Positions 1 through 5,041 are shown, counted from the stretch's first letter. The stretch is DNA of 5,041 nucleotides from CAZYWA01 sp964650975 [NCBI: uncultured bacterium] (GCA_964650975.1 CAZYWA010000564.1:1-5041), one strand, 5' to 3'. Program-made: numbers and translations. The notes: generated by a model from the letters alone, not told the origin.

Positions 1-225
1 CCCTCGTTCTACAGCTCCGGCGACCGCCGTGCGTTCACGCGCGTCCACGTTCACTACCGACCCGACCCCGAGGCGACCAACTGCGGCGGCGGCTGCGTGC
101 TCGTCGCCGGGGACCACGCCGTCCACTACGACTCGGTGATCTTGTCAAGGCTCGCCCTCACTGACCGCGTGCAGTTCGGCCAACGTGACCGCGTCCATCT
201 GATCGTCTCCAGGCTTGGGATCTGA
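1..225 (+). CDS. 3' end of an unrecognised gene (partial, start outside window)
   Basis: Frame 1 is open from the first base to a TGA at 223-225, giving the last 74 residues of a protein whose start lies upstream of the window. Third positions are strongly G/C (for example TTC TAC AGC TCC GGC GAC CGC), as in the large downstream gene, which is the main reason to believe it is coding. The peptide contains a beta-strand-like segment (FTRVHVHYRPDPEA), a CGGGC cysteine pair near residues 28-32, and ends DRVHLIVSRLGI. There is no membrane segment. I do not recognise the family and assign no function. Two GC-rich hairpins begin six bases after the stop, so it probably ends its own transcript and is not co-transcribed with the peptidase gene 645 bases downstream. 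Confidence 0.6.
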   Translation, partial: PSFYSSGDRRAFTRVHVHYRPDPEATNCGGGCVLVAGDHAVHYDSVILSRLALTDRVQFGQRDRVHLIVSRLGI

Positions 226-230
226 CCCGG

Positions 231-260
231 CGGGCCGAGGGCCCGGCAGCGAGGCTGCCG
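231..260 (+). terminator. Tandem GC-rich hairpins after the partial gene
   Basis: Two perfect stems follow the stop codon at 225. The first is CGGGCC (231-236), loop GAG, GGCCCG (240-245). The second is CGGCAGC (244-250), loop GAG, GCTGCCG (254-260). They share two bases, so only one can be fully formed at a time. No T run follows, so this is not a classical Rho-independent terminator. High-GC bacteria often end transcripts at such U-less hairpins, so a 3'-end or mRNA-stabilising role is inferred. Confidence 0.5.
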
Positions 261-280
261 CTCCGCGTCACTGCGGCAGC
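254..280 (+). repeat. Alternative hairpin competing with 244-260
   Basis: GCTGCCGC at 254-261 is perfectly complementary to GCGGCAGC at 273-280, an 8-bp stem with an 11-base loop. The same left arm also pairs with 244-250. CGGCAGC therefore occurs twice (244-250 and 274-280), flanking one complementary copy. The two stems are mutually exclusive. What is seen is the base complementarity; a switching role is not shown. Confidence 0.4.
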
Positions 281-380
281 GACTGAAGTGTCGCGTTTCG
301 TCGTCGCCTGGCGAAGTCGCGCACCCTTCCCTGGGCCTGTCGACCTCGCTGTCGGCGGCGCCGCTGAAGCCCATTCTTGC

Positions 381-436
381 GAACAGTCCGTTCGAGATCT
401 GAACATCTCGAACATAGGGTCGTTCGATGGTTGAAC
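381..436. promoter_or_regulatory. Cluster of six GAAC/GTTC half-sites at about helical-turn spacing
   Basis: The tetramer GAAC or its complement GTTC starts at 381 (+), 390 (-), 401 (+), 410 (+), 422 (-) and 433 (+). The steps are 9, 11, 9, 12 and 11 bases, mean 10.4, close to one turn of B-DNA. In 56 bases fewer than one such tetramer is expected by chance. Several copies extend to CGAAC/GTTCG. This arrangement suits cooperative binding of a regulator along one face of the helix. The Gram-positive LexA box uses GAAC-N4-GTTC; here the first pair has N5, so I do not call it an SOS box. The regulator is unknown. Confidence 0.4.
390..413. repeat. Perfect 9-bp inverted repeat
   Basis: GTTCGAGAT (390-398) and ATCTCGAAC (405-413) are exact reverse complements around the six-base spacer CTGAAC. 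It could be a dimeric operator or an RNA hairpin. It sits inside the GAAC/GTTC cluster, which makes a DNA-binding role somewhat more likely than a terminator; no T run follows. Confidence 0.55.
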
Positions 437-439
437 GAC
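419..439. repeat. 7-bp inverted repeat with a GTTCGA core
   Basis: GTCGTTC (419-425) pairs with GAACGAC (433-439) around a seven-base loop. The left arm repeats the GTTCGA core of the neighbouring inverted repeat at 390-413, so the two are likely variants of one binding site. Positions 418-427 recur exactly at 789-798, near the peptidase start. Confidence 0.45.
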
Positions 440-509
440 TGCGAATGAAGGTCGACACCGCAGTTGCCTGATCCCATTAGCGTTTTGCTTACTACCGGTA
501 CGGCCCACG

Positions 510-527
510 GGTTGCTCTAGAGCAACC
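510..527. promoter_or_regulatory. Perfect 18-bp palindrome, candidate operator
   Basis: GGTTGCTCTAGAGCAACC is an uninterrupted 9+9 palindrome with a CTAG centre. The chance of a perfect palindrome of this size at any one position is 4 to the minus 9, so about 0.02 are expected in the window. It begins 361 bases before the peptidase start codon. A continuous palindrome without a loop suits a site for a symmetric dimeric DNA-binding protein better than an RNA hairpin. The protein that might bind is not encoded in the window. Confidence 0.5.
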
Positions 528-614
528 TCGGCGACGACGAAGTCGCATCTCGCGAGCGTGAAACTGGCGCGATACAGCTACCTCGGGAAGTCGAACTCGC
601 GTGTGACTGCTTAC

Positions 615-628
615 TCACGGCGCCGTGA
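615..628. repeat. Perfect 14-bp palindrome
   Basis: TCACGGCGCCGTGA is self-complementary over 14 bases with no spacer. It lies 243 bases before the peptidase start. A smaller perfect palindrome, CTCGCGAG, is at 549-556. Role unknown; a second operator-like site is possible. Confidence 0.4.
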
Positions 629-707
629 CACTGCTGCGAAAGACGCGGACTAGAGGCCAGTCGCGGTGAAGTCAATCTCTCGCTGGATCTTCGATGGATC
701 GCTACGG

Positions 708-724
708 TTTTCAACGGCTGAAAA
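708..724. repeat. TTTTCA/TGAAAA inverted repeat
   Basis: TTTTCA (708-713) and TGAAAA (719-724) are exact reverse complements around ACGGC. It is the only A/T-armed inverted repeat in the window and lies 147 bases before the peptidase start. It could be part of the promoter region or an RNA stem; no T run follows on the plus strand, so it is not called a terminator. Confidence 0.35.
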
Positions 725-788
725 GTGGCCGCAAGAGGCTTTGACTAGAAACGAAGACGGTTGGTCCCGAGCGCATCATTGTCGGTCC

Positions 789-798
789 GGTCGTTCGA
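789..798. promoter_or_regulatory. Second copy of GGTCGTTCGA, near the peptidase start
   Basis: The ten bases GGTCGTTCGA at 418-427, part of the half-site cluster, are repeated exactly here, 72 bases before the start codon. The last bases run into TTCGAA (794-799), a small palindrome. This distance suits a regulator site at or near a promoter, with the upstream cluster as auxiliary sites. That is inference from position and identity only. Confidence 0.3.
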
Positions 799-859
799 AT
801 GACTTGGTAGTCTCAATCGCTGACCTCAACGGCGTCGTGTGAATGGCGCCAACTCGACT

Positions 860-864
860 GGAGA
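860..864 (+). promoter_or_regulatory. Ribosome binding site of the sedolisin gene
   Basis: GGAGA at 860-864 precedes ATG 871 with a gap of six bases, a good Shine-Dalgarno position. It decides the start: the only other early in-frame ATG (982, codon 38) has only a weak purine run before it, and the ATG at 843 is out of frame. Confidence 0.7.
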
Positions 865-870
865 AACGCC

Positions 871-3800
871 ATGACGAAGAGCACCCGCGGGTCGGCATCG
901 GATCGCGTCCCAGTGCCCGGGAGTGAGCGCACTATCTCGAAGAAGGCCAAATACCTAGGCCCCGCCGATTCTAACGAGCGGATGGATGTGACTCTGTCGA
1001 TCCGCCGGCGGCCCGACGGCCCGCCACTCCCCGAGCCGGGGGCGCTGTTCAAGGTCCACCCTCGTCTCCGGCCGCGCCTGTCCCCGGACGACTTCGCGGC
1101 GCGATTCGGGGCATCGCAGGACGATGTGGACCAGGTCCTCGCATTTGCAGCGAATGCCCAACTGGCGACCGTTTCGGTCGACCGAGCAGCCCGGACGATC
1201 GTGCTCCGAGGTACGGTCGGCCGGATGAGCGCAGCGTTTGGGGTGGAACTCGGGCGCTACGAGCACGAGATCAGCTTTGGGCGTGCCCGCAAAGCCCAAA
1301 AAGAGACGTTCCGAGGACGGAAAGGGGCGGTCCACGTCCCTGCTGCGCTCGCTGACATCGTGGTCGGCGTGTTCGGACTGGACACCCGCCGCGTAGGCAT
1401 GCGTAACGGCACCGAGCCGCCCCACACCGGCACGCTTACCACGAGCGACGTGCGCGCACTCTACGACTACCCAGCGAACAGCGCTGCCGGCCAGACGATC
1501 GGCATCATCGCGCTCGACGCTAGCGGGTTCGGAGTCAACACGGGCTACGACATCAACGACATTACGGCGTTTGCTGGCGTTGGCGCCACGACGACGGACA
1601 TCCTCATCAATGGGGCTACCAACCCTGGCTCTGATGACCGCGGCGAAACGACGCAGGACATTGAAATCGCACTCGCCTTCGCGCCAGGCGCGGCGGTCAA
1701 CGTCTACATCACCACTCCGGATCAAGCAGGCTGGGTGCAGGCGGTCACCCGCTTCGCGCACCCTAGTGCCGGCGACAGCGTCGCCTCGGTCCTTTCAAGT
1801 AGCTATTACATCAGCAACGGTGACGATAGCACCACGCTTACTAACGGATTTATCACCGTCGCGTTCGTGAACGCCCTCTCGGCTGCTTTCCAGGACGCCG
1901 CTATCCAGGGCGTCACCGTGTGCATTGCGTCCGGCGACACGGGCTCGGATTCAAAGGTCGGCGACGGCTCGGCGCACGTGCAGTACCCGGCCAGTGATCC
2001 ATGGGTGCTATCGGTCGGCGGTACCACCGTCGGCAACATCAACGGGACCTCCTTTGACGAGTACGTGTGGAATGACCCATTCCCGCCCACCGATCCGTTC
2101 AACCCCAACTGGGGTACGACGGGCGGCGGCGTTAGCGATTTCTTCGCTCTACCAAGCTACCAGGCGGCGGCGGGCGTTCCGGCCTCAGTAAATGATGCAA
2201 CCCGCCACGGACGCGGCGTGCCGGACGTGGCTGGAAACGCAAACGTCCATAGCGGGTACGCCGACCTGATCCTGAACGGCACGGCGTTCACCGGCAACGG
2301 CACGAGCGCGTCCGCGCCGCAATGGGCGGCGTTGATCGCAGTGATCAACGCCGGGCTCGGAATGAACGTGGGATTCGTGAACCCGGCGCTCTATGCACTC
2401 GACGGCATCGGCTTCCGCGACATCGTTCCTGGCGCGGGTCCGGCGGACAATGGGAACAACGGCGTCACTGGCTACCCCGCGGGAGCCGGCTGGGACGCGT
2501 GCACGGGCCTCGGCAGTCCGCGCGGCAACGCGCTCCTCGACGGGCTGCGAACGATCTACACCCGAAGCATCTACTTCGTCGTCGAGAAGAACACGTTTGG
2601 CGTCGACGAAGTCACCGACCAGATGTTGCATGGGGGGCTATTCCTCAACGTGTTCTGGTTGGAGGTCGAAGGCTTCTCGATCAATCAGGTGGGTGGACTC
2701 GCCCCAACGCTGGGCGGAGCATTCGCGGGACTGGCTGGGATCACGATCGTCCCCGACCCCACGCCCGCATACGAGTTCCCCGGCGACCTTTACACCCCGC
2801 AGCGGATCCGATTCGCGTTCCATTTACTTTTCACTTTGACCACGAGCTTCCCGGCCGCCGGGGAGGACGAGATAGACGAGCCGCTCGCCGCCACGATGAC
2901 CGTGGCCGGCACCACCGTCACAGCCGCCGCTCTTTTCGAGCTGGCCGCCGGAGCCGATCCGTACTTTGCGAATCTGGACCCGACGAACGCGGACCAACCG
3001 TCTTGGCTCAGCCAGGATCTACGCGTGTTCTCAGCCGCGGAGGGCGACACGCCGCTCCCCGGCGGACCCAGTTTCACGAATGACCCGTACGGGTCGATCC
3101 AGAGCCTGATTGGCTTCCTGAACTCGACCGCGGCCTACACTACCCCAGGGACCGACCTGCTCAATGGGCTGCCCGGCCAGTCAGGCTACGAAACCGGCGA
3201 CTCTTCGGTCCGCCCACTCAATGGCGCAGGAAACACCCTGTTCAACTTCGCGATCGCTCGGGTTCGGCTCCAAGGCGCGCCGGCTTCGCAGGCACTGAAG
3301 ACCCGGGTGTTCTTCCGCCTGTTTGTGGCGGAGTCGTCCGACACCGATTTTCAGCCGGACATTACTTACAAAAGCACCCTGGGGACGGGTGCCGAAGCCG
3401 GCAAGCCAGTGTTCCCGCTGGCGTCGAATGACGGACTAACGGATCCCAGCGGCAACAGCCTCAAGACGGTACCGTTCTTCGCAACCGCCACGAATGGAGC
3501 GCACGATTACGACGGCACCGCGGTGAACGGTAACCGGCGTGACCTCACCATCTCGGCGACGAGCGACAAACTCTGGGCCTATTTTGGCTGCTTCCTCGAT
3601 GTGTACGACGCCGGTCACCAGGCTACGTTTCCGGGTACCCACCACTGCATCGTTAGTGAGATCGCTTACGATGATACGCCACTACACAACGCTGGCGGGG
3701 TCACGCTGACTCCCTCCAACAGCGACAAGCTCGCCCAGCGGAACCTCCAAATCACGTCGTCCGGTAACCCGAGCTGGCCCGCGACCCACCGGATCCCACA

Positions 3801-4737
3801 GGCGTTCGACACGCGGCTCACGGTGCCGGTGCCTGACTCTCCTGGAATTCTCGAGGATCTCCCCGACGAATTCATGATCGACTGGAAGAACGTGCCACCA
3901 GGCAGCAAGGCCAGCATCTACTGGCCCGGGATGCCCGCCCAGGCGGTCATCGAGCTTGCGGACCGGGTCTACGGCGCGCACCACCTCCAGATAACAGATG
4001 TGAACACTGTCTCATGCACCACCACGCACGGGGTGACGTACATCCCGATCCCATTCGGCGTGGGCATCAACCTGGCCGGCCTGCTCACCATCGAGCTGCC
4101 CGAGACGGTTCATGAGGGGCAGGAGCTACGGGTCTACATCCGGCGCCTGGCGTCTCGGCGGGCGAAATCGTTCGGGACCCGGGCTGTCGTAGCCAAGATG
4201 AACGCGACCTCGTTTGGTGAGGACGGCCAGGGACTCCGAGGGAAAGACATCGTCCGGAACTGGCGCTATGTGACGGGCGCATTCGAGGTGCGGATCCCGG
4301 TGCGGGCCGACGACGTGCTTCGAGGTCCCGAGGAGGACATCCTCGCAGTCCTCCGCTGGCGACTGCAGCACATGAACCCAGTGAACCGGTGGTATCCGGT
4401 CCTGCAGCGATACGTCTCGCTCGTAGGGGATCGAGTAGACGGCTTCGGGGGGGATTCCGCCGCGATCGCGCCGTCACTCACAGGTCACGGCCAATTCAAG
4501 GGCCAGGACAACGAACAGGTCCCTGGTTTCACCGGTCGAGTGTGCGAAGTGTTGTATGACTGTCGGGGCGAGCTTGAGGGTTTCGTTTTGAAAGATTGCG
4601 AGCGCCGACAGGTGTTCCGCGCCTGCGAACCAGCGATCGGCGACCTCGTGCTACGGGCATGCCGCGAGAGGCTGACGCTCACGGTCGTGTTGGGCCGAAC
4701 CGGCGCAGTCGCCGGGATTGTGGTCAGGTGCTGTTGA
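871..4737 (+). CDS. Sedolisin (S53, kumamolisin-like) peptidase with a ~720-residue C-terminal extension
   Basis: This is a serine-carboxyl endopeptidase precursor that probably self-activates at acid pH and cleaves proteins. Residues ~41-175 match the pro-kumamolisin activation domain (FGAS, then AFGVELGRYE, ending VVGVFGLDTR). Residues ~185-560 are the catalytic domain. By-eye alignment with kumamolisin gives Glu259 and Asp263 (GETTQD), oxyanion Asp356 (SGDTGS), nucleophile Ser479 (NGTSASAP), and calcium ligands Asp517, Ile518, Gly538, Gly540, Asp542. RGVPDVAGNA (448-457) and CTGLGSP (544-550) are near-identical to the family. Residues ~566-1288 are a long beta-rich extension without a named domain, ending in a cysteine-rich tail (1222-1288). 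Kumamolisin itself is about 550 residues, so over half of this protein is extra. There is no signal peptide or membrane segment. The frame is intact throughout. The gene stands alone, with hairpins on both sides. The S53 call is very secure; extension function and cell location are unknown. Confidence 0.95.
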   Translation: MTKSTRGSASDRVPVPGSERTISKKAKYLGPADSNERMDVTLSIRRRPDGPPLPEPGALFKVHPRLRPRLSPDDFAARFGASQDDVDQVLAFAANAQLATVSVDRAARTIVLRGTVGRMSAAFGVELGRYEHEISFGRARKAQKETFRGRKGAVHVPAALADIVVGVFGLDTRRVGMRNGTEPPHTGTLTTSDVRALYDYPANSAAGQTIGIIALDASGFGVNTGYDINDITAFAGVGATTTDILINGATNPGSDDRGETTQDIEIALAFAPGAAVNVYITTPDQAGWVQAVTRFAHPSAGDSVASVLSSSYYISNGDDSTTLTNGFITVAFVNALSAAFQDAAIQGVTVCIASGDTGSDSKVGDGSAHVQYPASDPWVLSVGGTTVGNINGTSFDEYVWNDPFPPTDPFNPNWGTTGGGVSDFFALPSYQAAAGVPASVNDATRHGRGVPDVAGNANVHSGYADLILNGTAFTGNGTSASAPQWAALIAVINAGLGMNVGFVNPALYALDGIGFRDIVPGAGPADNGNNGVTGYPAGAGWDACTGLGSPRGNALLDGLRTIYTRSIYFVVEKNTFGVDEVTDQMLHGGLFLNVFWLEVEGFSINQVGGLAPTLGGAFAGLAGITIVPDPTPAYEFPGDLYTPQRIRFAFHLLFTLTTSFPAAGEDEIDEPLAATMTVAGTTVTAAALFELAAGADPYFANLDPTNADQPSWLSQDLRVFSAAEGDTPLPGGPSFTNDPYGSIQSLIGFLNSTAAYTTPGTDLLNGLPGQSGYETGDSSVRPLNGAGNTLFNFAIARVRLQGAPASQALKTRVFFRLFVAESSDTDFQPDITYKSTLGTGAEAGKPVFPLASNDGLTDPSGNSLKTVPFFATATNGAHDYDGTAVNGNRRDLTISATSDKLWAYFGCFLDVYDAGHQATFPGTHHCIVSEIAYDDTPLHNAGGVTLTPSNSDKLAQRNLQITSSGNPSWPATHRIPQAFDTRLTVPVPDSPGILEDLPDEFMIDWKNVPPGSKASIYWPGMPAQAVIELADRVYGAHHLQITDVNTVSCTTTHGVTYIPIPFGVGINLAGLLTIELPETVHEGQELRVYIRRLASRRAKSFGTRAVVAKMNATSFGEDGQGLRGKDIVRNWRYVTGAFEVRIPVRADDVLRGPEEDILAVLRWRLQHMNPVNRWYPVLQRYVSLVGDRVDGFGGDSAAIAPSLTGHGQFKGQDNEQVPGFTGRVCEVLYDCRGELEGFVLKDCERRQVFRACEPAIGDLVLRACRERLTLTVVLGRTGAVAGIVVRCC
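2566..4533 (+). other. C-terminal extension of the sedolisin, uncharacterised region
   Basis: Residues 566-1221 follow the peptidase fold directly. Landmarks in order: VEKNTFGVDEV (571-581); YTPQRIRFAF (641-650); ADPYF (695-699) and WLSQDLRVF (712-720); FNFAIARVRLQG then TRVFFRLFVAE (791-821); YFGCFLDVYD (904-913) and HHCIVSEIAYDD (924-935), which put Cys907 and Cys926 close enough to pair; SDKLAQRNL (951-959); THRIPQAFDTR (972-982); FMIDWKNVPPG (1001-1011); GVTYIPIPFGVG (1054-1065); NWRYVTGAFEVRIPV (1130-1144); NRWYPVLQRY (1172-1181) and DRVDGFGGD (1187-1195). From memory, similar motif strings occur in large uncharacterised proteins of soil bacteria, sometimes without a peptidase; I cannot name the family. 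A binding or scaffold role is a guess. Confidence 0.5.
4534..4734 (+). other. Cysteine-dense terminal module of the sedolisin protein
   Basis: The last 67 residues (1222-1288) carry seven cysteines: 1225, 1231, 1243, 1252, 1264, 1287 and 1288. The preceding 1221 residues have only five. The segment reads as short beta strands followed by a helix (IGDLVLRACRERLTLTVVL), a pattern of a small separate domain joined by a flexible linker (GHGQFKGQDNEQ). Spacing does not match a standard CXXC zinc ribbon. Disulfides, metal binding or a C-terminal attachment role are all possible; none is shown. Confidence 0.4.
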
Positions 4738-4760
4738 GCAAGCTGGCGCCCTCTTTCTCG

Positions 4761-4829
4761 GCCGCCGCAGGCGGGCCGGGATTGGCGAACTTGGCGCGCG
4801 CCAGGGACCGCCCTACCGCCTGCGGCGGC
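4761..4829 (+). repeat. 14-bp perfect inverted repeat after the sedolisin stop
   Basis: GCCGCCGCAGGCGG (4761-4774) is the exact reverse complement of CCGCCTGCGGCGGC (4816-4829), with 41 bases between. Inside the loop lies a perfect 12-bp palindrome, TGGCGCGCGCCA (4792-4803). The right arm also belongs to the local hairpin 4808-4835, so the two structures compete. A 3'-end role is likely from its place 24 bases after the stop. Confidence 0.5.
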
Positions 4830-4835
4830 GGGCGG
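4808..4835 (+). terminator. GC-rich hairpin, probable transcript end of the sedolisin gene
   Basis: CCGCCC (4808-4813) pairs with GGGCGG (4830-4835), then after a small internal loop (TA against C) CCGCC (4816-4820) pairs with GGCGG (4824-4828) around loop TGC. The result is an 11-bp interrupted stem about 70 bases after the stop codon. No T run follows, so it would be a U-less terminator or a stabilising 3' stem. Confidence 0.45.
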
Positions 4836-4879
4836 GGTAGCGGATGGCACGGGTGCGTAAGCAACTACGGCCACCGGGG

Positions 4880-4916
4880 GGCGCACTCAGATCGCTAGCC
4901 CGATCAGAAGTGCGCC
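4880..4916. terminator. Second long hairpin downstream, possible bidirectional terminator
   Basis: GGCGCACT (4880-4887) pairs with AGTGCGCC (4909-4916), and inside it GATCG (4890-4894) pairs with CGATC (4901-4905) around loop CTAGCC, with a 2-by-3 internal loop between. Thirteen pairs in total. It is nearly symmetric on both strands, so it could end transcripts from either side. No T run is present. Confidence 0.4.
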
Positions 4917-5041
4917 GCCGGCCCAAGGGCTACATTCGGCGGTTCCCGGCCCATACGCTGATCGTACGTCTGCTTTCGCCGTAGGTCAGTTGCGGATGCG
5001 AGCCTCGCACGGCGGTGGGTCACACGTGCCCTCGCGCGCGG

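Larger units (their letters stand above)
226..870. other. 645-base intergenic region without a supported gene, rich in inverted repeats
   Basis: No reading frame here has convincing coding character. The open frames on the minus strand lack a matching ribosome binding site and some run antisense through the partial gene at 1-225. G+C content is clearly lower than in the flanking genes (32 of 60 bases at 661-720). The stretch holds the hairpins, half-site cluster and palindromes listed separately. I find no tRNA, rRNA or CRISPR repeats. No clear sigma-70-type promoter can be named: a TTGACT at 741-746 has no good -10 at 16-18 bases. It most likely carries the 3' end of the upstream transcript plus an unusually long control region and leader for the peptidase gene. 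Confidence 0.6.
4738..5041. other. Downstream flank, no supported gene
   Basis: These 304 bases hold the three structures listed separately. Further small inverted repeats occur, such as CCGCCG (4915-4920) with CGGCGG (4937-4942), enclosing GCCCAAGGGC (4921-4930). A 46-codon plus-strand frame (4844-4984) and two minus-strand frames open into the right edge (stops at 4904 and 4986) are too short to judge. A convergent gene entering from the right is possible but not supported. Confidence 0.5.

Noticed and set aside
380-394. LexA/SOS box (CGAAC...GTTCG)
   Set aside because: The gap is five bases, whereas the Gram-positive LexA box has four between GAAC and GTTC, and the gene is not an SOS-type gene.
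390-439. tRNA-like element because of the GTTCGA motif
   Set aside because: No acceptor, D or anticodon stems can be formed around it; the motif belongs to inverted repeats.
126-508. Minus-strand open frames across the end of the partial gene and the intergenic region
   Set aside because: They run antisense through coding sequence at 1-225, have no recognisable motif and no clear ribosome binding site.
517-714. 65-codon minus-strand frame in the intergenic region
   Set aside because: Ser/Arg-rich with no recognisable motif; it spans two palindromes, which fits noncoding DNA better.
741-813. Sigma-70-type promoter with TTGACT (741) or a -10-like TAGTCT (808)
   Set aside because: Neither hexamer has a partner at 16-18 bases; the match is no better than chance.
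955-1761. 268-codon open frame on the minus strand inside the peptidase gene
   Set aside because: It is antisense to the best-supported part of the sedolisin (propeptide and catalytic domain), is Arg/Val/Asp-rich low-information sequence, and is the usual shadow of a high-GC gene.
2322-3083. 253-codon plus-strand frame overlapping the peptidase gene
   Set aside because: It overlaps the catalytic Ser region in another frame and is extremely Arg-rich, as expected for a frame-shifted reading of GC-rich codons.
4844-4984. 46-codon plus-strand frame after the sedolisin gene
   Set aside because: Very Arg-rich, weaker third-position G/C than the main gene, and its start lies just behind a strong hairpin; it also crosses the 4880-4916 hairpin.
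4904-5041. Minus-strand frames open into the right edge (stops at 4904 and 4986)
   Set aside because: Two different frames are open for only 45 and 17 codons; too short to choose between them or to call either a gene.

Overview
The window comes from a high-GC bacterium. By hand count, line 1081-1140 inside the main gene is 68% G+C, against 53% for 661-720 in the intergenic stretch. The sequence alone does not fix the phylum. Dense GC-rich coding, G/C-rich third positions and hairpin terminators without U tracts would suit an actinobacterium or another high-GC soil lineage, but this is inference.

Layout. (1) Positions 1-225 hold the 3' end of a plus-strand gene that starts outside the window; its product is not recognised. 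(2) Positions 226-870 are a 645-base stretch with no convincing gene. It is full of inverted repeats: two GC hairpins right after the upstream stop, a cluster of six GAAC/GTTC half-sites about one helical turn apart, a perfect 18-bp palindrome, a perfect 14-bp palindrome and a TTTTCA/TGAAAA hairpin. (3) Positions 871-4737 form one uninterrupted gene of 1288 codons. It encodes a sedolisin (peptidase family S53, kumamolisin-like) with a complete propeptide, a complete Glu-Asp-Asp-Ser catalytic set and calcium site, and a C-terminal extension of about 720 residues that I cannot assign to a named domain. (4) Positions 4738-5041 hold strong inverted repeats that look like transcription ends, with no supported gene.

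How it fits together. The peptidase appears to be a single-gene unit: hairpins separate it from the upstream gene, it has its own long leader with a ribosome binding site, and hairpins follow it. The first 560 residues are a textbook self-activating acid serine-carboxyl peptidase. The rest of the protein is larger than the enzyme itself, ends in a cysteine-dense module, and has no Sec- or Tat-like signal at its N terminus. That combination, and the palindrome-rich leader, are the most interesting parts of the window.
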